Assembly: GCF_921293875.1 (NCBI RefSeq)
Contig: NZ_CAKLDI010000002.1
Location: 248,001-312,000, forward strand
Length of the DNA stretch: 64,000 nt
Direction: 5' to 3'
Origin: Vibrio stylophorae
GTDB lineage: Bacteria; Pseudomonadota; Gammaproteobacteria; Enterobacterales; Vibrionaceae
In this document: positions 9,766 through 19,301 of the stretch, piece by piece
Layout: each line of letters starts with the position of its first letter
Position numbering within the stretch: the first letter of the stretch is position 1
Notes under the pieces: model-generated
Told to the model about the DNA's origin: nothing
Database searches by the model: none
Seen by the model: the letters and a program-made list of their open reading frames with translations, nothing else
Program-made: the position numbers and the translations under genes

Positions 9766-10266
9766 GTGAATTACCATCAATATTATCCAATTGATGTCGT
9801 CAACGGTGAGGGGACGCGCTGTACCCTCTTTGTTGCTGGTTGCGAACATCAATGTCGTGGTTGTTATAATCAATCCACTTGGCGTTTAGATTCAGGTGTG
9901 TTGTTTGATAAGGCGATGGAAGATCAAATTATCGCCGATTTAAATGACACACGCATTAAGCGCCGAGGCTTGTCCTTATCGGGCGGCGATCCGCTCCATC
10001 CTGCCAATGTGGCGGACGTGATGCGCCTTGTCCTTCGTGTGCGTCAAGAATGTCCGGGCAAAGATATTTGGCTGTGGACGGGCTACACCCGTGGTCAACT
10101 CACGCCAGCACAGCAAGCTGTGGTTGCCCACGTGGATGTGATGATTGATGGTAAATTTGAAAAGGATCTTGCAGATCCGCGTTTGAAATGGCGTGGTAGC
10201 AGTAACCAAGTGATTCATCGTTTGGCTGATGAGCGAATTGAAATTCGCCAAATCGATGTAAGTTAA
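9766..10266 (+). CDS. nrdG: Anaerobic ribonucleotide reductase activating protein
   Basis: This 166-residue radical-SAM enzyme makes the glycyl radical on NrdD. The 4Fe-4S cluster motif CEHQCRGC is at residues 26-33 and the SAM-binding SGGDPL segment follows at about 67-72. The GTG start lies 8 bases after the nrdD stop, indicating coupled translation. A terminator closes the operon. Confidence 0.97.
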   Translation: MNYHQYYPIDVVNGEGTRCTLFVAGCEHQCRGCYNQSTWRLDSGVLFDKAMEDQIIADLNDTRIKRRGLSLSGGDPLHPANVADVMRLVLRVRQECPGKDIWLWTGYTRGQLTPAQQAVVAHVDVMIDGKFEKDLADPRLKWRGSSNQVIHRLADERIEIRQIDVS

Positions 10267-10306
10267 GTCCTTAGCGCCCTTCTATTGATAATCACGCAAG
10301 TTGATC

Positions 10307-10334
10307 AAAACGCAGCCAATGGCTGCGTTTTTTA
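10307..10334 (+). terminator. Terminator of nrdDG
   Basis: The stem AAACGCAGCC/GGCTGCGTTT with T-run follows nrdG by about 40 bases. Confidence 0.85.
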
Positions 10335-10688
10335 TGTGTAAAACAAGCGTCAAAGTCTCGCGAAAATATTGATTATTTAGTCGAAATATGTCGTTAAATG
10401 CGATAAAAAGCCGGTTAAATCATCAAATCCTAAAAATTTAACTTCCTGTTTTAACAGCACATAGCAGATTGCAAGGACGCTGTGTTTGTTTCCTGTCAAT
10501 TAATGTGAATCGGTGAGTTTACTTCATCACATTGTGGAATATTTCCGTGTTACAGATTTTGTTGTTGAGCGATGGGGAAGTTTCACTTTTGTTCAATCCT
10601 CGAAATAAACCCTTCGACATAAAATCTCGATGATCACGAAAGTGATCACTCGCACAGTTTGATTCTTTCAGACAAGGAACAACAAAGG
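10335..10688. other. Intergenic region upstream of the chitinase gene
   Basis: About 350 bases without a credible gene, AT-rich, carrying the chitinase promoter region. The only clear structure is a 7-bp inverted repeat at 10631-10648. No ORF here has a plausible ribosome-binding site. Confidence 0.5.
10631..10648 (+). promoter_or_regulatory. Inverted repeat 40 bases upstream of the chitinase start
   Basis: TGATCAC-GAAA-GTGATCA is a perfect 7-bp inverted repeat with a 4-base centre. It could be an operator for a dimeric regulator or a hairpin in the 5' leader. It resembles neither a full CRP nor a full FNR site. Confidence 0.4.
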
Positions 10689-13600
10689 ATGAAAAAACTA
10701 ACCAAAGTCGTGATGATGCCGACCGTTTTGGCGCTCAGCATTAACGCGGCAATGATCGCAACCGCGCATGCCGGTGAGATCCAATCATCAGCGACCGTGA
10801 TCGGCGCTGAATCGCAGTGGTGGAACAACTACACCATTGATATCGCAAATGTGGCTAGCACAAGTGGCACGCCTGGCGCGATTGATATGACTGGCACCAC
10901 TATTACTTTTAATTCTGACGTACCACTGACCACGCCTGCGTGGAAAGCGGACGGTCTAAGCTATCCCAAACTAAGTTTCACTAGCAAAGCAAGTGGCGCT
11001 GGCTATGTGAACGTATTGGAAATTGGCTTTGATGCAGGGAGCTGGATCAAGACCGACCTGCCTGAAGGCGGTGCAATCACACTAACCTTTGGTGTCAGCG
11101 GCCAAATTGGTATAGATACCGTCAATCAGTCACTCAATGTTCAGGTGCCATCACTGCCGTCAGGTGAAGCGCCAACCGTTACTGTGAGCAATCCGCAAGC
11201 GGGCAGCATCTATAACCGCGGTGATGTGATTGCTCTTGCTGCTGATGCCGCAGATAAAGATGGTCAGGTCGCAAAAGTTGAGTTTTTCGCCAACGCACAA
11301 AAAGTGGGTGAAGATCTAACTGCGCCATATACCCTAGATTGGACTGCGAATTTAGAAGGCGCGGTTGCAATTACTGCAAAGGCAACTGACGATTCGGGCA
11401 TGTCAGCAACCTCTGCTGAAGTCGCGATTAGCGTGAAAGCGGTACCGTTGCCACCATTGGCGCCTGAAGTGGCCATCCTTTCTCCGAAAGATGGGCAAAC
11501 TGTGTTTAATAGTGGCGCAGTGCAAATTACCGCCAATGCGACTGACAAAAATGACGATCTCAAGCAGGTTGAATTCTTTGTTGATGGGCTTTCAGTGGGC
11601 GTTGTAACGCAAGCACCATTTGTTGCGAACTGGCAGCCAGCAGCCTTGGGGCAAGCGGTGATCACCGTAACGGCCACCGATGCTGGCGGTCTTTCCACCA
11701 CAGTCAATGCAACCGTTGATGTCAAAGAAGCCGGTCAAGGCAATCTGACCTGTGATATCAAGCAGGTATATCGCGCTGATGGTTCTGAGTGTATGGGTGA
11801 TGATCACCCGCGTCGTATCATCGGTTACTTTACATCTTGGCGTCATGGCCAAAACGGTTTGCCTTCATACCTTGTGGGCGACTTACCATGGGATAAACTC
11901 ACCCATATCAACTACGCCTTTGCGAGCGTGAATCCAACTACCAATATAATTCAGGTGGATGACACTGCAACCAAGATGACTTGGGAAGGTGTACCGGGCG
12001 CAGAAATGGACCCAAGCTTTAGCTATAAAGGCCATTTCAACTTGCTGTCGAAGTATAAGAAACAGTACCCAGATGTGAAGACGCTGATCTCTGTGGGTGG
12101 CTGGGCTGAGAGCCGTGGCTTCTATAGCATGACCACTGATATTGGTACCTGTGGCGTGAACATGGCCGGTATTGAAACCTTTAACGCCTCTGCCGTTGAG
12201 TTTATTCGCCAGTACGGCTTTGACGGTGTGGATATCGATTATGAATATCCAACCTCAATGACCGGCGCGGGTAACCCAAATGACTTTGATATTTCAGATA
12301 AATGTCGTGGTCAGTTGTGGTCTAACTACATGGTGATGATGGAAGATCTGCGCGTTAAATTGGACGCTGCTGGTAAGCAAGATGGTCGCAAGTATATGTT
12401 GACTATCGCTGCACCTGCTTCTGGTTACCTGCTTCGTGGTATGGAAGATATGGCCATGGGCGATGTGCTCGATTATGTGAACATCATGTCCTATGACTTG
12501 CATGGCGCATGGAACGAATATGTTGGTCCACAAGCGGCACTCTTTGACGATGGCAAAGATGGTGAGCTTGCCGCGGCGGGTGTGTATAGCACAGCGCAGT
12601 ACCAAAATATTGGTTACTTGAACGTTGCATGGGCTTATCACTACTTCCGCGGTGCCTTTAACCCAAGCCAAATCAACATCGGTGTGCCTTATTACACCCG
12701 TGGTTGGCAGGGCGTTTCTGGTGGTACCAACGGCATGTGGGGTAGTTCAGTGCTGCCAGCGCAAGCTGAGTGCCAGCCAGGTACTGGTGTCAACACGCCA
12801 TGTGGTTGGGGCGCAACTGGTATCGATAACATCTGGCATGACAAAGATGCACAAGGCCGTGAAATGGGGGCAGGTTCAATGCCAATGTGGCATGCCATGA
12901 ACCTTGCTAATGCCACCAAGTTGGGTATTAACGTCATGCCAAGCTATGGTCCAGAGTGGGGGCTTGATGCCAACAATCCAGATCATGTACTGCAGGGTGA
13001 ATACCAACGTCATTGGGATGATGCAACAAAATCTGCATGGCTATGGAATGCAACGAAGAAAGTATTCCTAAGCATTGAAGATGCAGATTCATTGATGCCG
13101 AAATTGGATTACATCATTGATAATGGCATCGGCGGTATGATGGTTTGGGAAATGGCTGGTGATTACGGCTTTGATCCTGTGGCCAACGAATATACCTTTG
13201 GTACCACGATGACTGATTTGGCGTACAACAGCTTCTTGCAAGCAACGCCAATGGATATGAAGCACAACGATCTCCCAGCACCAACGCAAGTAATTGATTT
13301 GGATATTTATACCACTGAATGGCCAGCTGGCGATCAGAACTATCCAATCAATCCGAAAGTGGTATTTAAGAACAATTCAGCCGTGGCGATCCCAGGTGGT
13401 TCTACGATTGAGTTCTTGATGCCAACTTCAACGGGCGATCTGGTCTCTGACTGGAATGGTGCAGGCATCAAAGTGGTTGAAAGCGGTCATACTGGTTCAA
13501 ACTTCTACGCAACTGGTCCGAAGAAGATGTTCCACAAGGTGGCAATCACCTTGAAGAGCTATAACTCGATTCCAGCGGGCGGTGAGTTCTCATTTGATAT

Positions 13601-13709
13601 GGTTTACTACGTACCTGTATCGCAAGTGATTGTTTCACCTCGCGTGGTGATGAACGGCCAAACTTATGGCATTAAGTCAGAGTTTCCGGCATTGCCTGAA
13701 GTGAAATAA
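10689..13709 (+). CDS. Secreted multidomain GH18 chitinase
   Basis: The 1006-residue protein hydrolyses chitin outside the cell. Residues 1-28 are a signal peptide ending AHA. An N-terminal chitinase/carbohydrate-binding domain follows (to about 155), then two Ig-like repeats (about 160-245 and 255-345), each with a KVEFF or QVEFF segment. The GH18 catalytic domain spans about 370-850 and has the DxxDxDxE motif DGVDIDYE with catalytic Glu519. The last 140 residues match the ChiC domain found at the end of Vibrio ChiA-type chitinases. I choose the ATG at 10689 because it opens the signal peptide; an ATG ten codons upstream does not. Monocistronic with its own terminator. Confidence 0.95.
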   Translation: MKKLTKVVMMPTVLALSINAAMIATAHAGEIQSSATVIGAESQWWNNYTIDIANVASTSGTPGAIDMTGTTITFNSDVPLTTPAWKADGLSYPKLSFTSKASGAGYVNVLEIGFDAGSWIKTDLPEGGAITLTFGVSGQIGIDTVNQSLNVQVPSLPSGEAPTVTVSNPQAGSIYNRGDVIALAADAADKDGQVAKVEFFANAQKVGEDLTAPYTLDWTANLEGAVAITAKATDDSGMSATSAEVAISVKAVPLPPLAPEVAILSPKDGQTVFNSGAVQITANATDKNDDLKQVEFFVDGLSVGVVTQAPFVANWQPAALGQAVITVTATDAGGLSTTVNATVDVKEAGQGNLTCDIKQVYRADGSECMGDDHPRRIIGYFTSWRHGQNGLPSYLVGDLPWDKLTHINYAFASVNPTTNIIQVDDTATKMTWEGVPGAEMDPSFSYKGHFNLLSKYKKQYPDVKTLISVGGWAESRGFYSMTTDIGTCGVNMAGIETFNASAVEFIRQYGFDGVDIDYEYPTSMTGAGNPNDFDISDKCRGQLWSNYMVMMEDLRVKLDAAGKQDGRKYMLTIAAPASGYLLRGMEDMAMGDVLDYVNIMSYDLHGAWNEYVGPQAALFDDGKDGELAAAGVYSTAQYQNIGYLNVAWAYHYFRGAFNPSQINIGVPYYTRGWQGVSGGTNGMWGSSVLPAQAECQPGTGVNTPCGWGATGIDNIWHDKDAQGREMGAGSMPMWHAMNLANATKLGINVMPSYGPEWGLDANNPDHVLQGEYQRHWDDATKSAWLWNATKKVFLSIEDADSLMPKLDYIIDNGIGGMMVWEMAGDYGFDPVANEYTFGTTMTDLAYNSFLQATPMDMKHNDLPAPTQVIDLDIYTTEWPAGDQNYPINPKVVFKNNSAVAIPGGSTIEFLMPTSTGDLVSDWNGAGIKVVESGHTGSNFYATGPKKMFHKVAITLKSYNSIPAGGEFSFDMVYYVPVSQVIVSPRVVMNGQTYGIKSEFPALPEVK

Positions 13710-13750
13710 GAAATGAAACAAAAAGTGATGAATTTGTCATCACGATCTTG

Positions 13751-13778
13751 AAAAGAGGGGTCTAGCCCCTCTTTTTTT
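13751..13778 (+). terminator. Terminator of the chitinase gene
   Basis: The stem AAGAGGGG/CCCCTCTT with a 7-T run follows the chitinase stop by about 40 bases. Confidence 0.85.
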
Positions 13779-13881
13779 AACATACTCATTTTTAAGATTA
13801 ATTTTTGCGCATACAATACACAGCTCGGATAAATTCACACAATGTTGACACGATTGTAGATTCCCCTGATAGACTTCGGCC

Positions 13882-15294
13882 ATGCGTAAAATCTTCACAC
13901 TGATGCTCTGTTTTATCCCCCATATCGCCTTTGCTTCGATGCCTGAACGGGTCAAGTTGTACTGGCAGGATCTGGGACGTACGGATGCAATCGCTTACTA
14001 TGATTTAAGGGATATCCAAAGCCAATATCCAGTGGCTTTGCTTGACCCTGCGATGATCTATCCGCAGACATCAGCTTATCCGCTCAAAGATTTGAAGTGG
14101 CTCTACAGTTACGCCCAGCAGTGCAAAGGCAACCTACCTATTGGTCCTTTAGTGACGCAGCCTTTGGTCTTTTCTCGCGCCATGTGTAATGGCACACAGC
14201 TGCCTAAATCTTGGTTTACGCGCGCCGGTTATATTCACCCTGGCGGCGGTAGTTATGCACTGCGTTATATTGAAAAGCACCCCAAGCAAAAAGTGGCGCT
14301 TGATGCCTATTTACACATTAAAGAAAAACCGCTGGCTCAGCCTGATAGTTTACTTGGCCGACTTCAGCGCTTAGATCACGACGCGCTCAATAGTTTGCTC
14401 AGTGGTTCAGACTCATTACTCAGTGGTGATGAGCTATGGCTACGTGATGGCAACATCTATCGCATTTATGAACGTACGCAGTGGCAACCCAAACTTGCCC
14501 AATATGATATTTTTCTCGAAGCCAAGCGGCCTGATATTTTCTGCCAATTACAAAAGGGCAATGTGTGTTGGCAAGAAGCACAAGGCTATAACTACACCAA
14601 TTGGATTATTGCATTTTTGCTGGTGGCTAATTTAGGTTTGCTACTTGGCTGGTTGGGTTATCGGGTTTGGGTAAAGCGCCGCGAAATGCAGCAACGTATG
14701 GTAGTGCTTCAAATTCTTACGCATGAATTGCGTACACCGATCGCAAGTCTTGGGATGACTGTAGAAGGCTTTCGTCGCGAATTTGATAAGTTACCTGACG
14801 AATTCTATGATGAATTTCGTCGATTATGTGAGGATTCGACTCGTTTAAGGCAGTTAGCAGAAGCGAGTAAGGACTACCTGCAATCACATCAAGACGGCAT
14901 GAAAAAAGAGCATGTTGAATCGATTAATGAATGGCTAACTATGTTGTGCGAAGAACTCGATGTGCCTTGCGAGTTAAGTGAGGATCGCAGTGCGATGATC
15001 AGCACCTATTGGTTAGCTACCTGTATCGATAACTTGGTGCGCAATGCAAAGAAATATGGCATTCCGCCAGCAACAGTACGTTGTTGGAGCAAAGATAATA
15101 AGTTGCTTATTGCAGTATGTGACAACGGGAAATTACAAGCCAAAGATTGGATGCGAATTAACAAGCCGTTTGTAAGCGAACGTGGCCTAGGTCTTGGTCT
15201 GACTATCGTTGAGTCTATGGTTCAACGGATGGGGGGTAAGATCAAACTTCAAGGGCCACCGACGCAATTTATTTTGGAGATACCTTGTGAATAA
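13882..15294 (+). CDS. vxrA: Sensor histidine kinase VxrA (WigK)
   Basis: The 470-residue kinase has a signal peptide (1-18, ending AFA), a periplasmic sensor domain to about residue 238, one membrane segment (about 241-264) and a cytoplasmic kinase core. The H-box LTHELRTPI carries the phospho-acceptor His281; N-box NLVRNAKKYG and G-box RGLGLGL follow. In V. cholerae VxrAB controls type VI secretion, biofilm and the response to cell-wall damage. Assignment rests on architecture and on the following response regulator, DUF2861 and UPF0181 genes. Its end overlaps vxrB by 8 bases. Confidence 0.9.
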   Translation: MRKIFTLMLCFIPHIAFASMPERVKLYWQDLGRTDAIAYYDLRDIQSQYPVALLDPAMIYPQTSAYPLKDLKWLYSYAQQCKGNLPIGPLVTQPLVFSRAMCNGTQLPKSWFTRAGYIHPGGGSYALRYIEKHPKQKVALDAYLHIKEKPLAQPDSLLGRLQRLDHDALNSLLSGSDSLLSGDELWLRDGNIYRIYERTQWQPKLAQYDIFLEAKRPDIFCQLQKGNVCWQEAQGYNYTNWIIAFLLVANLGLLLGWLGYRVWVKRREMQQRMVVLQILTHELRTPIASLGMTVEGFRREFDKLPDEFYDEFRRLCEDSTRLRQLAEASKDYLQSHQDGMKKEHVESINEWLTMLCEELDVPCELSEDRSAMISTYWLATCIDNLVRNAKKYGIPPATVRCWSKDNKLLIAVCDNGKLQAKDWMRINKPFVSERGLGLGLTIVESMVQRMGGKIKLQGPPTQFILEIPCE

Positions 15295-15943
15295 AACGAT
15301 TCTGCTCGTCGAAGACGATACGAATTTGGCCGATGGCCTCATTGCCAGTATTGAACAAGCGGGATATGACGTTTTGTATGCCGCAAATGCTACGGACGTT
15401 GCAGCGCTGTGGCCTAACGCAGATATGGTGATTCTGGATCGCCAACTGCCAGAAGGTGACTCGCTGGAGCGCGTTGCTGATTGGTTTGCGCTAAAAACGA
15501 TCCCAGTGATTATGTTGACCGCCATGGTATCGGTACGCGATAAAGTTGCCGGACTTGATGCAGGCGCCATGGATTATCTCACCAAGCCTTTTGCCGAAGC
15601 TGAGCTATTGGCGCGTATTCGCGTGCACCTTCGCTCGCCAAACAGTCAAGATGACGATAACCGCGTGGTACTACCTGGGGTAGAGATCGATGTGATCACC
15701 CGCACCGTGACCAATGCTGGGGTGGATGTGGTCTTGACGCGTACTGAATTTGATTTACTGCTGTTTCTTGCGAAAAATCCAGGTCGTGTTTTTACCCGTG
15801 ATGAGTTGCTTGATCAGGTGTGGGGTTATAATCACTTCCCAACAACTCGAACCGTGGATACGCATATTTTGCAGCTGCGTCAAAAGGTCAATCAGCTTGA
15901 GATTGAAACCTTGCGTGGTGTGGGTTACCGCCTCAAGGCTTAA
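15287..15943 (+). CDS. vxrB: Response regulator VxrB (WigR), OmpR family
   Basis: This 218-residue regulator has a receiver domain (acidic LLVEDD, phospho-acceptor Asp51 in VILDRQLP, Thr in MLTA, Lys in YLTKPF) and an OmpR-type winged helix. I start at the GTG at 15287, with TTGGAGA 7 bases upstream. An upstream ATG in the same frame would run antisense-free into vxrA and add 26 residues absent from the family. The 8-base overlap with vxrA implies translational coupling. Confidence 0.93.
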   Translation: MNKTILLVEDDTNLADGLIASIEQAGYDVLYAANATDVAALWPNADMVILDRQLPEGDSLERVADWFALKTIPVIMLTAMVSVRDKVAGLDAGAMDYLTKPFAEAELLARIRVHLRSPNSQDDDNRVVLPGVEIDVITRTVTNAGVDVVLTRTEFDLLLFLAKNPGRVFTRDELLDQVWGYNHFPTTRTVDTHILQLRQKVNQLEIETLRGVGYRLKA

Positions 15944-15946
15944 TCA

Positions 15947-16879
15947 ATGAAACGTCGTTTTTTTGCACTTTGTTTGACTCTGCTGGCTTTGCCGGCTCAA
16001 GCCGATTGGTTTATTGGTAATGAACCGCTGGTGGAAGCGCACAAAGCCCTGCTGGCCAATGAGACCGAAAAAGCCTTTGATGCCATGGTGGAAACATGGC
16101 AACAGCAGCCCAGTGATACGGTGAAAGAAAACCTCGCCAATTTGTTGAGCTCGGCAATCACGGATGATTGCGGGCGTAATTTATCTAAATTACCACTGCC
16201 CATTTGGCTTACTGAAATCACCTTAGTGCGCGAAACGGTGCAAACACCGAGTCGTCGTTACTATCGTGTGGCGCTGAAAGGGCAAAGCGAGCAACCCATT
16301 GAGCGTATTATATTGCTGCGCTGGCCTCACCAACGTCTGCTTGATATGCAACCTGCGCTTGATGAGCAAGGCCGCTTTGAAATATTACAAAATGAAGTAG
16401 GCGCGCCGCTTAATAAGGGGTTGTATCAACTGACTTTGCTCAGTGAGTCGGGTGAGTCATGGCAGACTTGGATTCTGATCACCAATCCACCGAAAACGCA
16501 GCGCATTGCTTGGGCGAGCGAAAATAGCTGGCATTTACGCCCTGAATTACCACGAAAAAGCTGTCCAGGTGATCGACTGCTTTTAGAGATCTTTACCAAA
16601 GAGCACTATCACGGTCCTGCGCTTTGGCAGCAAAGTTACGCCCAAGGCGATATGCCAACGACCTTGCCAAAAACAGAGCTTAGCTCTGGGCGTTATTGGG
16701 TCACTGCGGGTTTATACAAATCACGCTGGCAAGGTGCGATACAGTTTCAAGAGGTGCAGCGTATCGCTCGACCTTGGGTGCTCAATGAAATCTCTCCGTC
16801 CTCTGAATTACCGGAAGGGTCGCTGCTTTCAGAGCAAGCGCGTGAACCGCGCGGTGAAGAGGTGACAACCCAGCCCTAA
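15947..16879 (+). CDS. vxrC: DUF2861 family protein VxrC
   Basis: The 310-residue protein begins 3 bases after vxrB and has a signal peptide (about 1-19, ending AQA), so it is periplasmic or outer-membrane associated. It has two Cys residues, in DDCGRN and KSCPGD, that could pair. Homologues (DUF2861) are encoded in the vxr operon of vibrios; the biochemical role is unknown. The operon position suggests a link to cell-envelope sensing. Confidence 0.85.
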   Translation: MKRRFFALCLTLLALPAQADWFIGNEPLVEAHKALLANETEKAFDAMVETWQQQPSDTVKENLANLLSSAITDDCGRNLSKLPLPIWLTEITLVRETVQTPSRRYYRVALKGQSEQPIERIILLRWPHQRLLDMQPALDEQGRFEILQNEVGAPLNKGLYQLTLLSESGESWQTWILITNPPKTQRIAWASENSWHLRPELPRKSCPGDRLLLEIFTKEHYHGPALWQQSYAQGDMPTTLPKTELSSGRYWVTAGLYKSRWQGAIQFQEVQRIARPWVLNEISPSSELPEGSLLSEQAREPRGEEVTTQP

Positions 16880-16914
16880 GTCACTACAATACGCGCTCGA
16901 TTTGAGGAGAGCTT

Positions 16915-17079
16915 ATGTTTGACGAATTAACCCTCACCCACGCGGAGCAACAAGTTGCTGTAGAGCGTATTCATGCACTCATGGCACAAGGTATTAGTAG
17001 TGGGCAAGCCATTGCCATGGTTGCAAATGAGCTGCGCGAACAAGCGCAACAAAACACAGATCGAAAAAAGGCTGATTGA
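16915..17079 (+). CDS. UPF0181 (YoaH-like) small protein, last gene of the vxr operon
   Basis: A 54-residue ORF with a strong GAGGAG ribosome-binding site 6 bases ahead of the ATG. The core [19 protein letters not shown] is typical of the UPF0181 family. It lies 35 bases after vxrC and its stop codon is inside the stem of the following terminator, so it closes the operon. It is the likely counterpart of a small gene at the end of the V. cholerae vxrABCDE operon. Function unknown. Confidence 0.85.
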   Translation: MFDELTLTHAEQQVAVERIHALMAQGISSGQAIAMVANELREQAQQNTDRKKAD

Positions 17080-17094
17080 TTCAGCCTTTTTTTT
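17065..17094 (+). terminator. Terminator of the vxr operon
   Basis: The stem AAAAGGCTGA/TCAGCCTTTT with a T-run overlaps the last codons of the UPF0181 gene. Confidence 0.85.
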
Positions 17095-17156
17095 CGCCGA
17101 AAGCTATGCTTACTGCATCGATTGGAAGAAATGAATGAACAATCAGTAGGTAAGCC

Positions 17157-17663
17157 ATGAATAATCGCTATATCAAAGCTCGCACTTTTGCTCGAAAACG
17201 CCATGAAGGACAGCGCTATGGTGATTATCCTTACTATATCCATCTTGATGCTGTCGCCAAGCTTGCCAGTCCCTTTGGCACCGATGCGATGATTGTTGCG
17301 CAGTTTCACGACATTTTGGAAGATACCAAAACCACCCGCCAAGAAATTGAAACCGATTACGGTAAGATTATTTCGCGCGCTGTTTGCTATATGACCGATG
17401 AGGTGGTGAGCGGACGCGATGCACGAAAAGCCGTGACGCATCAACGTTTTCAGCAGATTGATCAGCTTGAAGAGTCTGGTCGTTTAGCGCTTATTGTGAA
17501 AGTCTGTGACCGATTGGCCAATGTGCGCGCAGCAAGACGCAATCAACCCAAGAAATTTGCGCAATATAAAAAAGAGCATGATGGCTTTAAACAAGCGACT
17601 TATCGGCGCGGGTTGTGTGAAGCGTTGTGGTGGGAGCTTGATATGTTGATTGAGCGGATGTAA
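17157..17663 (+). CDS. HD-domain phosphohydrolase, RelA/SpoT-hydrolase-like
   Basis: This 168-residue protein has the metal-binding pattern of ppGpp-hydrolase-type HD domains: RHEGQRY near residue 15, a His in YYIHLDAV, the FHDILED motif (about 50) and KVCDRLANVR (about 120). No synthetase, TGS or ACT domain is attached. It may act as a small alarmone hydrolase or on another nucleotide. ATG with AGG 9 bases upstream. Confidence 0.8.
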   Translation: MNNRYIKARTFARKRHEGQRYGDYPYYIHLDAVAKLASPFGTDAMIVAQFHDILEDTKTTRQEIETDYGKIISRAVCYMTDEVVSGRDARKAVTHQRFQQIDQLEESGRLALIVKVCDRLANVRAARRNQPKKFAQYKKEHDGFKQATYRRGLCEALWWELDMLIERM

Positions 17664-17710
17664 CGACGCGACAACGTTTTAAAACGTGCAACCAAGATAA
17701 AGAAAAGATA

Positions 17711-17737
17711 AAAAAAGGCGCCTTGGGCGCCTTTTGG
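17711..17737. terminator. Terminator between convergent genes
   Basis: The stem AAAGGCGCC/GGCGCCTTTT lies between the HD-domain gene and nadE, which converge. It can act on both strands. Confidence 0.8.
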
Positions 17738-17775
17738 GTTTGAGTGTGAGCCAATCAAATCGAAAAGATGATTGC

Positions 17776-18618
17776 TTAAAGCGCCTCATCATCATAAATG
17801 GTTGGAATTGGTTGGCGTTTATGTTCGGTGCGCAGATAAATCTGGATCAGTTTTTCGCTGACCTCTGGCGCTACCGCTTTACCTTCGAGGAAGTCATCAA
17901 TTTGCTCATAGCTCAGTGCCAGCGCATCTTCATCTGCTTTTTGTGGGCTGAGTTCTTCAAGATCTGCGGTTGGTACTTTTTTCACTAAATGTTCAGGCGC
18001 ACCAAGGAATGCAGCAATTTGGCGGACTTGGCGTTTGTTGAGGCCATAAAGCGGTGCTAAATCGCAAGCACCATCGCCAAATTTGGTATAAAAACCCGTG
18101 ATATTTTCAGCGGAATGGTCGGTGCCAAGCACCAAACCTTGGGTTAGGCCAGCAATTTCATATTGTGCCATCATGCGTGCGCGCGCTTTGACATTACCTT
18201 TCACAAAATCAAGTAAGTGCGCGTCATTTGGAATTAAATCAGTATCAGAAAGCGCATGTAGCGTTTTTTGATGCATACCATCGACACTGGGCTGAATATT
18301 CACGGAAACACTATGAGTTGGCTGAATAAAGGCAAGGGCCGCTTGCGCTTCATCTTCATCTTGTTGCACGCCATAGGGCAAACGCACTGCGATAAATTGA
18401 TAGCGATTATCACCCGCTTGTGCGTTTAAATCGTCGATGGCTAATTGCGCGAGGCGGCCACAAGTGGTGGAGTCCACACCGCCGCTAATCCCCAAGACTA
18501 AGGTTTTGCAATGGGAGGCCAGCAAACGCTTTTGAATAAATGTGATACGACGGTTAATTTCAAATTGCGGATCGATGCTTGGCAAAACACGCATCACTTG
18601 GCGAATGGTTTGTTCCAT
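17776..18618 (-). CDS. nadE: NH3-dependent NAD synthetase
   Basis: The 280-residue enzyme converts deamido-NAD to NAD using ATP and ammonia. The PP-loop SGGVDST is at about residues 45-51. Other family segments are the [10 protein letters not shown] segment and the [13 protein letters not shown] segment. No glutaminase domain is attached. It is divergent from a nadD-like gene 120 bases away, grouping two late steps of NAD synthesis. Confidence 0.97.
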   Translation of the reverse strand: MEQTIRQVMRVLPSIDPQFEINRRITFIQKRLLASHCKTLVLGISGGVDSTTCGRLAQLAIDDLNAQAGDNRYQFIAVRLPYGVQQDEDEAQAALAFIQPTHSVSVNIQPSVDGMHQKTLHALSDTDLIPNDAHLLDFVKGNVKARARMMAQYEIAGLTQGLVLGTDHSAENITGFYTKFGDGACDLAPLYGLNKRQVRQIAAFLGAPEHLVKKVPTADLEELSPQKADEDALALSYEQIDDFLEGKAVAPEVSEKLIQIYLRTEHKRQPIPTIYDDEAL

Positions 18619-18738
18619 AGCTGCTTGTAACCTTCAGACGAAATAGAGAATTGAGGTAAGATAGGGGCCATGATGCGTCATTCGCTGGCGTGAATCAATC
18701 ATTGCGCTTGATGCGCACCGATGCAGCAAGGAAATATC

Positions 18739-19263
18739 GTGAAAATTGCAGTTTTTGGCAGTGCTTTTAACCCACCGACTCGCGGCCATCTTTCCACTTT
18801 GGCGCGTTTGACGCATTTTGACCAAGTACTTTTGGTACCGAGCTTTTCTCATGCATGGGGGAAATCAATGCTGCCATTTGCAACGCGCTGCGAACTGGTG
18901 TCGTGTTTTATTGAAGATGCAAAACTTACCAATTTGTCACTATGCACATTAGAGCAAACCTTAGGGCAAAGTGGTGACGCCGTCACAACCTATGCGCTTT
19001 TTTCAGCGTTGGAGCTGCAATATCCAGATGCAGAGCTGACTTTTGTATTAGGGCCTGACAATTTACTCAATTTTTCGAAATTTTATCAAAGCGAGGCCAT
19101 TCTCAAACGCTGGAGTATTTTGTGTAGCCCTGAAACATTGACCGTGCGCAGTACGCAAGTTCGAGAGGCGATTTTAGCAGGACAAGATGATCTGAGCCCA
19201 TGGCTGACCCCATCTGTGGCCGCCATGGTCAAAGCGATGGCACTGTATCTTCATCAAGATTGA
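18739..19263 (+). CDS. Nicotinate/nicotinamide-nucleotide adenylyltransferase-like protein
   Basis: The 174-residue protein has the nucleotidyltransferase signature GSAFNPPTRGHLS, with TRGH as the (H/T)xGH motif, and a C-terminal RSTQVRE corresponding to the ISSTxIR motif. I start at the GTG at 18739 because AAGGA lies 8 bases upstream; an in-frame ATG at 18721 has none. Divergent from nadE, supporting NMN or NaMN adenylylation. It is shorter and more diverged than canonical NadD, so it is probably a second, specialised enzyme. Confidence 0.82.
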   Translation: MKIAVFGSAFNPPTRGHLSTLARLTHFDQVLLVPSFSHAWGKSMLPFATRCELVSCFIEDAKLTNLSLCTLEQTLGQSGDAVTTYALFSALELQYPDAELTFVLGPDNLLNFSKFYQSEAILKRWSILCSPETLTVRSTQVREAILAGQDDLSPWLTPSVAAMVKAMALYLHQD

Positions 19264-19301
19264 TGGCAGTGCTTTACAGCATTTGATTGAAGATGATTGC
19301 C

